DNA of 64,000 nt from Paenarthrobacter sp. JL.01a (GTDB lineage: Bacteria; Actinomycetota; Actinomycetes; Actinomycetales; Micrococcaceae): contig NZ_CP104877.1 in the NCBI RefSeq assembly GCF_025452095.1, positions 682,001 through 746,000 on the forward strand, written 5' to 3'. The notes under the pieces are model-generated. The model was not told where the DNA came from and ran no database searches. It saw nothing but the letters and a program-made list of their open reading frames with translations. The translations under genes were made by a program, and so were the position numbers. Positions 9,083-17,545 of the stretch are shown here, one piece after another. Numbering within the stretch: position 1 is the first letter of the stretch; every line of letters begins with the position of its first letter.

Positions 9083-10531
9083 TTAGGCGACGGCGGCCGG
9101 GCGCCCGGGTTTGAGGGTCCGGCGCAGCTGGGGAGAATTGTCGAGCTTCTCTTGTGCGGCACGCAAGGCCAGGACGGCGACCTCGAGTTGCTCCGGGGGC
9201 AGTGTGAACGGGACGCGGAGGTAGTGCTCGAACGCTCCGCCCACCCCGAAGCGCGGACCCGCCGCCAAGCGCACGCCGAAATCGGGGGCCAGCACCGTGA
9301 GGGCTGTGCTGCAAGGGCTCGGTAGCCGGCACCACACGGTCAGGCCACCTCGCGGCCTTTCCACGTCCCACTCTGGCAGGTGTTGCTCCAGCAGGCCCAG
9401 CAGCGACTCCCGGTTGCGGCGGAGCTCCCCGAGCCGGGCTTCCAGGGGTTCGGAGAAGGACCTGATCAGGCGCGCGGCCGCGAGCTGTTCCACCACTGGA
9501 CCTCCCAGGTCCATCACGGTCCTTGTCGCAATGAGGCGGGGGATCAGTGCTTCGTCCGCGCGTATCCAGCCGGTCCTGAGGCCGGCCCAGTGGGACTTGC
9601 TCAGCGACCCGATGGAAACCACGGCGGAACTGAATGCTGACATCGGGGAGGTGCGTACGCCGTCGAGGTTGAGGCCACGCAGCGTCTCATCCACCACCAG
9701 CACCGTGCCCGCGGCTGCGGCGGCCCGGGCCAGCCTCCTCCGCTGGAGGTCGGACATGATGCGCCCTGTCGGGTTGTGGAAGTCCGGAACCAGGTAGGCC
9801 ATTGCGGGCCGTTGCTGGCTCATGGCCGCCACCATCGCATCGATGTCCCAGGCGGGTGAGGTGTCCGGGGGCAGGGCCACCGGCAGGATCCGGCATCCCG
9901 CCGAGCGAATGGCGTCCAGTGCGTTGGGGTACGTGGGGTGTTCCACCATCACCCTGTCCTGCCTGCCGGCCAGGGTGCGCAGCACGATGTTGAGCGCGTG
10001 CTGCGCCCCGGACGTGACGAGGATTTGTGCGGGGGTGGTCGGCACGCCGTCGGCCGTGTACTTGTCCGCGATCGCTTCACGCAGGGCGGTGACACCCATG
10101 GCGTCGTATCCGAACCCCGGCAGGAGCGCCGGAAGTTCGGTGAGCGCGTCCGCGAACGAGCGGTGGACCGCTTCGCCCGCCGCGGGCAAGGAAGCATAGG
10201 CCAGGTCCAGGAGGCCTTCCGGCGCGGCCAGGCCAGGCATGCTCGCCGGCGCCGAGCGGTGAGGGATGCAGGTCCGGCCGCGGCTGCCCTGGCCCGCCGT
10301 GAGGAAACCCTGCTCGCGGAGGCTCGCATACGCCGCCGTGACGGTCGTCCGGCTGACGCCCAGTGACTGTGCAAGTGCGCGCTCGCTGGGCAAGGCGACG
10401 TCCAGCGGGATGCGGCCGTCCATCACCAGCAAACGCACGACGTCGGCAAGCTCACGGTAGGCGGGCAGGGCGCCGGAGTTCCACTGCCCCAGGAGGCGAA
10501 GCAGTGCGGTGGGATTCAAGGAGGGAGCCAT
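9083..10531 (-). CDS. MocR/PdxR-type transcriptional regulator (GntR HTH plus aminotransferase domain)
   Basis: 482 residues, normal length for MocR regulators. The N-terminal GntR winged helix occupies residues about 25-90 (VALPSERALAQSLGVSRTTV). A type-I aminotransferase fold follows, with the PLP lysine in SIGSLSKSHWAG at about residue 311 and the cofactor region VLVVDETLRGL. Members bind PLP and act as regulators, not as transaminases. It is divergent from a YczE-like membrane gene; the B. subtilis YczR/YczE pair has the same arrangement, so it most likely activates that gene. The ATG at 10531 is followed by a 61-base divergent region packed with palindromes. Confidence 0.92.
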   Translation of the reverse strand: MAPSLNPTALLRLLGQWNSGALPAYRELADVVRLLVMDGRIPLDVALPSERALAQSLGVSRTTVTAAYASLREQGFLTAGQGSRGRTCIPHRSAPASMPGLAAPEGLLDLAYASLPAAGEAVHRSFADALTELPALLPGFGYDAMGVTALREAIADKYTADGVPTTPAQILVTSGAQHALNIVLRTLAGRQDRVMVEHPTYPNALDAIRSAGCRILPVALPPDTSPAWDIDAMVAAMSQQRPAMAYLVPDFHNPTGRIMSDLQRRRLARAAAAAGTVLVVDETLRGLNLDGVRTSPMSAFSSAVVSIGSLSKSHWAGLRTGWIRADEALIPRLIATRTVMDLGGPVVEQLAAARLIRSFSEPLEARLGELRRNRESLLGLLEQHLPEWDVERPRGGLTVWCRLPSPCSTALTVLAPDFGVRLAAGPRFGVGGAFEHYLRVPFTLPPEQLEVAVLALRAAQEKLDNSPQLRRTLKPGRPAAVA

Positions 10532-10538
10532 CAGACCA

Positions 10539-10574
10539 GTATTCCAAACTGGCTATGGAATACAAGGCCAGTTT
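10539..10574. promoter_or_regulatory. two interlocked palindromes between the MocR and YczE genes
   Basis: GTATTCCA (10539-10546) with TGGAATAC (10556-10563) and AAACTGGC (10546-10553) with GCCAGTTT (10567-10574) are both perfect 8-bp inverted repeats and share territory. They lie between the divergent starts at 10531 and 10593, where a MocR operator is expected. Confidence 0.75.
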
Positions 10575-10592
10575 TGCTGGACGATAGACATC

Positions 10593-11222
10593 ATGATGAC
10601 CCGCAGAATCACGCAGCTCCTGATCGGCCTGGCAATGTACGGAATCTCCCTGGCCATGTTCGTCCGGGCCGGTCTCGGTCTGGACCCCTGGGACGTTTTC
10701 CACCAGGGCCTGGCCGGCAAGACCGGCCTCAGCATCGGCGTCGTGGTTATCGCGGTCAGCTTCCTGGTGCTGCTGCTCTGGATTCCCCTTCGGCAGATGC
10801 CGGGTGTGGGAACCATCGCCAACGCGGTATTGGTGGGTCTCTTCGCGGACCTGGGCCTTTGGCTCATCCCGGAGTTCTCGCATCTGGGCGGACAGATCGC
10901 CATGCTGGCCGGTGCGGTGATCCTCAACGGCATCGCTTCTGCCTGCTACATCGGTGCCCGGCTGGGCCCCGGTGCCCGCGATGGCCTCATGACAGGCCTT
11001 GTCCGGCGTACGGGATGGTCGGTTCGGCTGGTCCGCACCGGAATCGAAGTGGTTGTCCTTGCTGTTGGCTTCCTGCTGGGCGGTTCCGTTGGCGTGGGTA
11101 CCGTGGTGTACGCCTTAGCGATCGGCCCGATCGTCCAAGTGCTCCTGCCCAGGTTCATGGTGCCGGAGCGGGCAAAGGAAACGGCCCCCACGGAAGCCGT
11201 GGAGGCCGCAACCGCTGCCTGA
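10593..11222 (+). CDS. YczE/YitT-like integral membrane protein
   Basis: 209 residues from the ATG at 10593 (a second ATG follows at 10596; the upstream frame runs through the operator and is discounted). About five hydrophobic segments: residues 6-24 (LLIGLAMYGISLAMFVRAG), 45-62, 70-90, 95-115 and 145-175. The loop GLGLDPWDVFHQGL is characteristic of the YczE family, whose members accompany MocR regulators. The function is unproven; a role in vitamin B6 or amino-acid transport is suggested by the PLP-sensing partner. The C-terminus is an Ala/Glu-rich cytoplasmic tail. Confidence 0.85.
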   Translation: MMTRRITQLLIGLAMYGISLAMFVRAGLGLDPWDVFHQGLAGKTGLSIGVVVIAVSFLVLLLWIPLRQMPGVGTIANAVLVGLFADLGLWLIPEFSHLGGQIAMLAGAVILNGIASACYIGARLGPGARDGLMTGLVRRTGWSVRLVRTGIEVVVLAVGFLLGGSVGVGTVVYALAIGPIVQVLLPRFMVPERAKETAPTEAVEAATAA

Positions 11223-11273
11223 ACCCAGTCCTTGATGGCACCCATCGAGAGGCCGGACTGCCAGTAACGCTGC

Positions 11274-11288
11274 GCCGCTCCTAGCGGC
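11274..11288. terminator. short hairpin between convergent genes
   Basis: GCCGCT-CCT-AGCGGC forms a 6-bp stem containing the stop codon of the GH26 gene. It is a weak bidirectional terminator candidate. Confidence 0.35.
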
Positions 11289-12540
11289 ACGCCTCCAAAT
11301 CCTCGCCGTACCGCAACCAATCCGGCAGGTCCTGAGCCAGCGCGTCCCGGATGGCGGGCGATCCAGCGCTCCTCCAGTCGACGTCGTCGTTAATCTCGAT
11401 CTCGTACTTCTTCCACTCGAACCAGTTGATCATTTTCAACTGCGGATACTTTTGGTGGGTTTCGGGGGAGAAGACCTGGCGCCACCAGGTGCGCTTGACG
11501 TCCATTTCCGAGGCACCGTTGCGGGCGGGCGTGAAGATCGCCGCTGTCTCCGGGATGGCTACCGGACGGTTATGGTCGACGCCGTACACCTGGTAGAAAT
11601 CGGGCACCGGACTGTCGTTGCCGGCCGTGCCGTTGTACGTTCCCGTGAGCATCGCCAGGAACTTGCCGGGCTCGGCGATATCGTTGTTGCCCCAAGGCCG
11701 CTGGTTCCCCCAGTGATACAGCGAGACTCCTACCCAGTCCACAGCGTCATCCCCGGGATAGTAGGGCGCGTAGGTGTCATCGGCCATGGTGAGGGTGCCG
11801 TCGTGGTCGGTGTCCAGTACGGCGAAATCCGGGCTGCCCGGACGGGCCGCGTACTGCCCGCCGGTGAACGGATAGCCGCCCCCGTAGTTCGGCGCCCACA
11901 TCATGGAGGTGCCCGGCGCCTTGGTATGCACTGCAGCGGCCACCTTGCGGAAAACTTCCACATAGCGGATTGGCTGCTGGCCCCAGGCGTACCAGGAACC
12001 GTTCATCTCGTGCGCAAAGCGTACGACGACGGGCGTCCCCTGATCGTTGATGGCGCGTAAGTCGGTGGCCAGCTTGTCGATGACTTCGTCGCTCATGGTC
12101 GCCAAGCCGCCGTGCGGCTCAAGCGTCAGGAGCAGCACGCCGCCCGCGGCACGGACCTGGGTGACGGCGTTGGTGGTGTGCGACCACGTTTCGTCGTCGT
12201 AGGGGATGTCGGAGAACTGCACCACCACCGCGGGATTGTGCCCCAAATTCTGTGTGTGTTCAGCAAGGGTTTCGGAGTGCCAGTCCAGGTTTACCCCCAT
12301 GAGTACGCCGTCTTTGGGGATGATCGCTGCCGCGGCACCGGCTTTGCACAGCGATAGTGCCTGGACGATCGGGACTACTTCCTTGGAGGCGAAGCCCAGC
12401 CCGGTAGCTGCCAGGGCTGTCACGAGCAAGGGGACCAGCAGGCTCGCGCGGCGGCGTTTGCGGTTGGGATGGCCGGCGAAGGTGGGAGGCGTTGCTTTCT
12501 GCCGGGACGGGTTCGGCATCATTGTGGATGTCCGGGCCAT
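11281..12540 (-). CDS. membrane-anchored GH26-like glycoside hydrolase (beta-mannanase type)
   Basis: 419 residues from the ATG at 12540. After a basic stretch (RKRRR) there is one hydrophobic segment (LLVPLLVTALAATGLGF, residues about 34-50) acting as an anchor or uncleaved signal, so the enzyme domain is outside the cell. The GH26 signature RFAHEMNGSWYAWG carries the general acid at about Glu178, and AIPETAA holds the likely nucleophile at about Glu331, matching the two-Glu retaining mechanism of GH26. Substrates in the family are beta-mannans and mixed-linkage beta-glucans. It sits directly downstream of a STAS gene and a cellulose-synthase-like GT2, like a BcsZ-type hydrolase in a bacterial exopolysaccharide operon, so trimming the polymer made next door is the likely job. 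Confidence 0.85.
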   Translation of the reverse strand: MARTSTMMPNPSRQKATPPTFAGHPNRKRRRASLLVPLLVTALAATGLGFASKEVVPIVQALSLCKAGAAAAIIPKDGVLMGVNLDWHSETLAEHTQNLGHNPAVVVQFSDIPYDDETWSHTTNAVTQVRAAGGVLLLTLEPHGGLATMSDEVIDKLATDLRAINDQGTPVVVRFAHEMNGSWYAWGQQPIRYVEVFRKVAAAVHTKAPGTSMMWAPNYGGGYPFTGGQYAARPGSPDFAVLDTDHDGTLTMADDTYAPYYPGDDAVDWVGVSLYHWGNQRPWGNNDIAEPGKFLAMLTGTYNGTAGNDSPVPDFYQVYGVDHNRPVAIPETAAIFTPARNGASEMDVKRTWWRQVFSPETHQKYPQLKMINWFEWKKYEIEINDDVDWRSAGSPAIRDALAQDLPDWLRYGEDLEACR

Positions 12541-12541
12541 G

Positions 12542-12979
12542 TCAGCCCCAACCAAAGGTGCGATGCCGACGCATGAAGAGGTTACGCACACCGAACCGGG
12601 GCGTCAGGTGACGTGCGCGCACTGGTGTGCAGCCGCCGTCGACGGCTTCTTCCCGGCTTTCGTAGATGCGGGCGACCTGCCCAAGATGGGCCTGGAGGCG
12701 GGTGTCTTCCAGTGCCACGGAGCTGCCGAAGAGGCGCAAATCTCCGCCACGGGCGCGCAGGAGGTGCAGTACCTCCAAAAGCCCGACGACGCCGGAAGCG
12801 CCAACCGAAGTCACTGCGGTCACGTCCAACAGGACCAGGATGGGCCCGTCGGTTGCGGCGTTGGCGGAGTCGTGCCGGATGGCGAGGACCGTTGCTGCGT
12901 CCAAGGCGCCATCGAGGATCAGGTCGAATGATTTCAGTGATGTTGGCGTGGCGTTTGAGACATGGGAAAGCGTAGACAT
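12542..12979 (-). CDS. STAS-domain protein (anti-anti-sigma-like)
   Basis: 145 residues. A STAS fold covers residues about 15-110: the entry strand FDLILDGALDAATVLAIR, then ILVLLDVTAVTSVGASGVVGLLEVL, where Thr/Ser residues around position 58 are the usual phosphorylation site, then RGGDLRLFGSS. No partner anti-sigma kinase is encoded nearby. The start at 12979 has a good AAGGAG site 9 bases upstream. It lies between the GT2 and GH26 genes on the same strand with gaps of 54 bases and 1 base, so it is probably part of that operon and may control polymer synthesis by protein contact. Confidence 0.85.
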   Translation of the reverse strand: MSTLSHVSNATPTSLKSFDLILDGALDAATVLAIRHDSANAATDGPILVLLDVTAVTSVGASGVVGLLEVLHLLRARGGDLRLFGSSVALEDTRLQAHLGQVARIYESREEAVDGGCTPVRARHLTPRFGVRNLFMRRHRTFGWG

Positions 12980-13033
12980 GATGGTCGCTCCTTGCTGGGG
13001 GATGGAACGGCGTTTATTTGTGGGTTTGTCTGG

Positions 13034-14929
13034 TCAGCGCCTGGTGGCAGGCGGGGCGAGCGAATCTGTGCCAAGGAGGCTGGCGAGTTCGTCGGGCACG
13101 GGCATCGGATCTACTTCTTCCTCTCCCGGTCCGCGGTACCGGGCGGCCCCGATGACGACGCTGAGCAGGGCAAGGTCCAGGGCAACCCAGGCGAGGGTGA
13201 TGAGCGTGGGATAAAGCGGCGCCGCACCAGTAGCTGCACGGGCTATGCCCACCCCGGAGGAAATAATGAGGATGGCCATCGCCACCAGTTGGAGCCGGAC
13301 GTGGCGGAAGCCGTGGCCCGCCGCCTGCTTGCTCTTGGCCGTGACAGAGAACGTCAGATGCTTGCCCAGGAAGACAGCCGCAGCACCCGAGCAGGTGGCA
13401 GCAATCCAGGTGGGAAACAGGGCAAAGGACCACTGCTGGCCGCGCCACAAACCGCGTGATCCTTTGCCGGCAACCTGGAACAAGAGCTGGCATGAGACAA
13501 AGAACGGCAGGAACAGGCAGAAGAACACCACAGGACTTGCCGTCAGGGGATAGGTGCCGGCGAGCAGGAACACCACCGGCGCGGCGATGTAGCTCAGTGC
13601 CGCGAAGCCGTTGAGATAGCTGGTCATGGTGCCCAGGTACATAAGGCGCTGTGCAAGGGTCAGCCCGCGCAGGAACAGCGGGTTGTCGTTGAAAAACACT
13701 TGCATGGTTCCGGCTGCCCAACGATGCCGCTGCGAGAGCATGGTGGACACGTCCTCCGGGGCCAGCCCGTGGACAAGGACCTCGTGGTGGTACACGCTGC
13801 CCCAACCCATGGCATGAAGGTGCATCGCCGTGGCCATGTCCTCCGTAATGGTGGTGGTATCCATCGGATGGATGGCCAATGCCTGGTCTGTGTGGGCGAC
13901 GTCCACAGATTCGAGGACAGCGTCAAGCTCCGGCACGACATCCTCCATGGCATCCGGAACAGCCAACGCCGCCGTATGGAAGGAGACCCTGAGCTCGAAG
14001 GTGATCTCGGCGAGGACTTCACCGCGGCGAAGCTGCTGTTCGGCACGGCTGATCGCCTCCAACGCCTGCTCAACCACCGGCATCGCAGTGGGATGCCGGC
14101 GGCCCAGCTCACCCAGGAGATCCTGCAAACGCGAACGGCCCCGGCGCAATGCACTCCAGGTGTGTTCAGTGGCGGTTCGGGTGTAGCGCGTCAGGCCCAG
14201 GGCCATGAGGGCCTCCCTGCGCAGGACAGCATTTGAGCCGCAGAAGAACGCGGCATCCCACCCATCCTTGCCCTGCTGGATGGGTCCATAGAACAGCTCG
14301 GCCTGACTGCCCAGGGGATCACGGTCCGGTACATTCCAGAAATGTTGCGGGGTCTGTACGAAGGCCACTTCCTCGGCATCAAAGTAGCCCAGGACGCGGT
14401 CAAGGAACCGGGGCTCCGGAACCTGGTCGGCATCAAGGATGGCCACGAATTCACCCGTGGTCATGGACAGGGCGTTATTGACGTTGCCGGCCTTGGCGAA
14501 GCGCTGCCGGCCGTCCCACTCGGGACCTCTGGTGATATAGCCCACGCCGATCTGCCGGGCTGCGCTCGCAAAGGCGCTGCGGTTCCCGTCATCCAGGATC
14601 CAGGTTTCGTGGGGGTACTCCATGTCCCGGGCCGCGATGGCGGTCTTGAGGACGAGCTCGAGGGGTTCGTTGTAGGTGGCTATGAACACGTCCACGGTCC
14701 TGCCCGGCAGGGCAGGCGGGGGCGGTGGCCGCCGTCGTGCGTTCCACATGGCGACCGCGTACAGAGTGGACTCGCCCAGGCTGTACGTCTCAGCGGCGAC
14801 AAGCGGCAGGGAGATCCACCACGCATCCCACGCAACGGTCCCTGACCAACGCCAACTGATGTAAATCAATCCAAAAGACACCACCAGGACCGCAAGGATC
14901 CTGACCAAAATTTGCTGGCGAATGCCCAT
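13034..14929 (-). CDS. cellulose-synthase-like membrane glycosyltransferase (GT2) with an inserted helical domain
   Basis: 631 residues. The start at 14929 is fixed by a GGAGG site 7 bases upstream; the frame is open further but without a ribosome site. Two N-terminal membrane segments (ILVRILAVLVVSFGLIYISW; SLPLVAAETYSLGESTLYAV) precede the GT2 core: VFIATYNEP, DDGNR (first Asp), ILDADQVPEP (DxD), TTITED (catalytic Asp) and QRHRWAAG (QxxRW). About five membrane segments follow. These are the features of BcsA-type processive beta-glycan synthases that extrude the polymer through their own channel. No PilZ (c-di-GMP) domain is present. Between CGSNAVLRREAL and TTTITED there are about 105 extra, mostly helical, charged residues (about 247-352), where BcsA has only a short loop. 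The product polymer is unknown. Confidence 0.9.
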   Translation of the reverse strand: MGIRQQILVRILAVLVVSFGLIYISWRWSGTVAWDAWWISLPLVAAETYSLGESTLYAVAMWNARRRPPPPPALPGRTVDVFIATYNEPLELVLKTAIAARDMEYPHETWILDDGNRSAFASAARQIGVGYITRGPEWDGRQRFAKAGNVNNALSMTTGEFVAILDADQVPEPRFLDRVLGYFDAEEVAFVQTPQHFWNVPDRDPLGSQAELFYGPIQQGKDGWDAAFFCGSNAVLRREALMALGLTRYTRTATEHTWSALRRGRSRLQDLLGELGRRHPTAMPVVEQALEAISRAEQQLRRGEVLAEITFELRVSFHTAALAVPDAMEDVVPELDAVLESVDVAHTDQALAIHPMDTTTITEDMATAMHLHAMGWGSVYHHEVLVHGLAPEDVSTMLSQRHRWAAGTMQVFFNDNPLFLRGLTLAQRLMYLGTMTSYLNGFAALSYIAAPVVFLLAGTYPLTASPVVFFCLFLPFFVSCQLLFQVAGKGSRGLWRGQQWSFALFPTWIAATCSGAAAVFLGKHLTFSVTAKSKQAAGHGFRHVRLQLVAMAILIISSGVGIARAATGAAPLYPTLITLAWVALDLALLSVVIGAARYRGPGEEEVDPMPVPDELASLLGTDSLAPPATRR

Positions 14930-15226
14930 ATTTAGCCTCCGGTAACTGCTGGGGAAAAGGCAAAGGCGCGGCAGGTGTCCGGACGCCTTCACGGCGAAAT
15001 GTGGGAGGACACGGCTGACGCGCCTGGAGCATGCATCGTCGATGCTCAGCGGAAGGAATTCAGTTGCGAACGGAAGTTCCTTATCCCACTTTCTCCCGCC
15101 TGCGTTTCGTCGCCGTTACGGGATTGCTAAGTACTTTCGCGTTGATTATTTCCTTCCAGTGACGTTTCGCGTGTCACGCCCACAGGCTCTTGCGCTCCGT
15201 ATGAAAGGGCCGTCAGAGTTGCGTTC
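14930..15226. promoter_or_regulatory. divergent promoter region of the GT2 and GH16 genes
   Basis: 297 bases without a gene separate the divergent starts. Visible structure: AAGGAA/TTCCTT inverted arms at about 15050-15090 and GTGAC/GTCAC arms at about 15158-15176 closer to the GH16 gene. AT-rich stretches (TTGCTAAGTACTTTCGCG, TTGATTATTTCC) could hold promoters, but I cannot assign exact elements. Confidence 0.4.
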
Positions 15227-16489
15227 ATGAAGCGACGACTCACGCCCTTGGTGCTGGTCTTCGTCGGATTTACCCTCGTGGCGACCCTCATCGCTCCTGA
15301 GCCTCCGGCGCTGGCGGCAGCCGGAATGCCCGCTGCCGGTGCATTGGTGTGGAGCGATGAGTTCAATGGGCCCGCGGGGACGGCCCCGGACAACAGCAAA
15401 TGGGTTCATGACACGGGAGGTTCGGGCTGGGGCAACGGAGAGCTGCAGTCCTACACCGGCAGTACGCGCAACGCCGCTTTGGATGGCAAGGGAAACTTGG
15501 CCATCACGGTGCGCCGGGAAAATCCCGAGGGCTACTCCTGCCATTACGGACCGTGCCAATACACGTCCGCACGCCTCACGACTGCAGGGAAGTTCAGCCG
15601 GACCCAAGGCCGTTTCGAAGCCCGTCTCAAGCTGCCCAAGGGACAAGGAATGTGGCCCGCGTTCTGGATGCTGGGCGACAACGTCTTCACCGATGGCTGG
15701 CCCACCAGCGGCGAGATTGACGTCATGGAAAACGTCGGCAAAGAACCCGGAACGGTCTGGGGGAGCATCCATGGCCCCGGCTATTCCGGCGCCAACGCGG
15801 CCAATGGCAGCTACACACTTCCCAACAAAAAGGCCCTGGGCGACGCGTTCCACACCTTCACCGTGGACTGGGGCCCAGACTCCATCACGTGGTACATCGA
15901 CGGCATTGCCTACTCACGAAAGAGCGCGGCCGCGGTTTCCGGGGTGTGGGCCTTTGACCATGATTTCTTCCTACTGCTGAATCTCGCCGTTGGCGGCTAC
16001 TGGCCAGGCGCTCCGGATGCAGGGACGGTGTTTCCGCAATCCCTGCTGGTGGATTATGTCCGCGTTTACGAACTGGCGGCCGTGCCGTCGTCACCGGCCG
16101 CGCCGGCCTCTGTCCGAATCCAGGGTTATGCCGGCAAATGCATCGACGTTGCCGGGCGGCAGGCCGTCGACGGTTCCCAACTGCAATTATGGGATTGCGA
16201 CGCCTCCGCCTCGGAACAATGGACTTTCGCCAGCAATGGAACCATTCGATCGTTGGGCAAATGCATGGATGTGGCCTGGGGCTCCACTGACAATGGAGCC
16301 CGCATCCAGCTGGTTACATGCAACGGAAACGCAGCGCAACAATTCCAGCTGACCCACGCCGGAGATTTGGTTAATCCGCAGTCCAACAAATGCGTGGATG
16401 TGGCGGATTGGGGGTCCGCGAATGGTTCGCGTCTGCAATTATGGGATTGCGCCGGTTCCGCCAACCAGAAATGGTGGCGGATGGCGTAG
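15227..16489 (+). CDS. secreted GH16 beta-glucanase with C-terminal ricin-type lectin domain
   Basis: 420 residues. A Sec signal peptide spans residues 1-31 (MKRRLTPLVLVFVGFTLVA ... ALAAAG). The GH16 domain follows (residues about 40-285): LVWSDEFNGPAG, SARLTTAGKFSRTQGRFEAR, and the catalytic GEIDVMENVG (ExDxxE) at residues about 164-173, typical of laminarinase-like endo-beta-1,3-glucanases. The last 130 residues form a beta-trefoil with three QxW-type repeats (QLQLWDC...EQWTF; RIQLVTC...AQQFQL; RLQLWDC...NQKWW) for carbohydrate binding. It is exported and probably cleaves beta-glucan, either from fungi or from its own neighbouring locus. The ribosome site before 15227 is weak. Confidence 0.93.
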   Translation: MKRRLTPLVLVFVGFTLVATLIAPEPPALAAAGMPAAGALVWSDEFNGPAGTAPDNSKWVHDTGGSGWGNGELQSYTGSTRNAALDGKGNLAITVRRENPEGYSCHYGPCQYTSARLTTAGKFSRTQGRFEARLKLPKGQGMWPAFWMLGDNVFTDGWPTSGEIDVMENVGKEPGTVWGSIHGPGYSGANAANGSYTLPNKKALGDAFHTFTVDWGPDSITWYIDGIAYSRKSAAAVSGVWAFDHDFFLLLNLAVGGYWPGAPDAGTVFPQSLLVDYVRVYELAAVPSSPAAPASVRIQGYAGKCIDVAGRQAVDGSQLQLWDCDASASEQWTFASNGTIRSLGKCMDVAWGSTDNGARIQLVTCNGNAAQQFQLTHAGDLVNPQSNKCVDVADWGSANGSRLQLWDCAGSANQKWWRMA

Positions 16490-16711
16490 AAAAGCGTCCG
16501 ACGGCGGCGCGCAGCAAGTGCGGGTCCGGCGACTATTGCTGGGGCGGCTGGGGAGCTTCCTGGAGTAGTCGACGGGACCTTGCGCCGGGCGCGCGTCGCC
16601 GTCGCGGCGGTTACCGTTGTGCCCGGCCGGACGAAGATCCAGTACCCGGCCGGGCCGCGGTTTCAACTGGCTGTCGCAGCTGCGGGGATCATTGCAGCCA
16701 CGAGGACCGGC

Positions 16712-17545
16712 TCAGCTCGGGGCCGGCTGGCAGCGCGGGCAGAAGTAGATATCGCGTTCTTCCGTGCCGTCGGGTCCCGCGAGCAGGCCGCGCCGGATCG
16801 TGGCTCCGCAGCGCCTGCAAGGTTGACGCTCCCGGCCGTAAACCCAGTAACCGGGGCGCAGGGCACGTGGACCCAGCGTGGTCCGGCGTCCCGGGCCGAG
16901 GTTTTCGCCCAAGAGGCGTTTGGCATCCCGGACGATCTTGGTCAGATCAGGAACTTGGCCCACTGGCAGGGCAGGATGAACGCCGGACAAGAAGCATGAG
17001 TCGCAGCGGTAGATGTTGCCGATCCCGGCAAGTTTCCGCTGATCGAGCAGGGCGAACCCAACAGTAACGTCCGGCTCTGCCTTCAGCCTGCGCAGTGCCT
17101 CCTCCTCGTCCCAGTCCGGTCCAAGGAGGTCCGGTCCGAGGTGTCCAACGATCTTGTCTTCATCCGCTGTGGGCACTACTTCCAGGATGCCCAAGGAGAA
17201 CCCCACAGCATCAGCAGTCGACGTGCGAAGGACACAGCGGGCCGTGTGCCCGGGCTTGGTCCAGCGGCCTCCCGGCGGATAGATCATCCAGTTGCCCTCC
17301 ATCTTGAGGTGCGAGTGGATGGTCAGTGCGCGGGGTTTCCGGCTGGCTCCGGGCCCGGTGTCCTCCGGACCGGTCAAGCGCATGAGCAGGTGCTTGCCCC
17401 TGGGAACCACTCCGGCCATGGTCCAGCCCGCGAGATCCAGTGTGGCGAAGCGGGGCACGCGGAAGTCGGAAGCTGTGATGACCTGGCCTGCCAAGGCCTC
17501 GTGCAGTCTGTGGGCAGCCCGCCAGATTGAATCGCCTTCAGGCAC
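16712..17545 (-). CDS. nei: Fpg/Nei-family DNA glycosylase (endonuclease VIII)
   Basis: 277 residues from a GTG at 17545, chosen because the mature family begins with (Met)Pro-Glu and the sequence there is VPEGDSIWRAAH; Pro2 is the catalytic nucleophile and Glu3 the acid. The H2TH region is GFALLDQRKLAGIGNIYRCD (residues about 165-184), and the C-terminal zinc finger is CRRCGATIRRG ... CPRC. The enzyme removes oxidised pyrimidines and nicks the abasic site. The GTG start overlaps the end of lhr by 8 bases. The same lhr-nei order is known in mycobacteria (Rv3296-Rv3297), which ties both to DNA repair. After its end about 220 bases to the GH16 gene show no feature I can support. Confidence 0.95.
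   Translation of the reverse strand: MPEGDSIWRAAHRLHEALAGQVITASDFRVPRFATLDLAGWTMAGVVPRGKHLLMRLTGPEDTGPGASRKPRALTIHSHLKMEGNWMIYPPGGRWTKPGHTARCVLRTSTADAVGFSLGILEVVPTADEDKIVGHLGPDLLGPDWDEEEALRRLKAEPDVTVGFALLDQRKLAGIGNIYRCDSCFLSGVHPALPVGQVPDLTKIVRDAKRLLGENLGPGRRTTLGPRALRPGYWVYGRERQPCRRCGATIRRGLLAGPDGTEERDIYFCPRCQPAPS

Noticed and set aside
16439-16666. 75-codon minus-strand frame between the GH16 and nei genes
   Set aside because: Pro/Arg-rich shadow overlapping the end of the GH16-lectin gene; no start signal and no recognisable fold.
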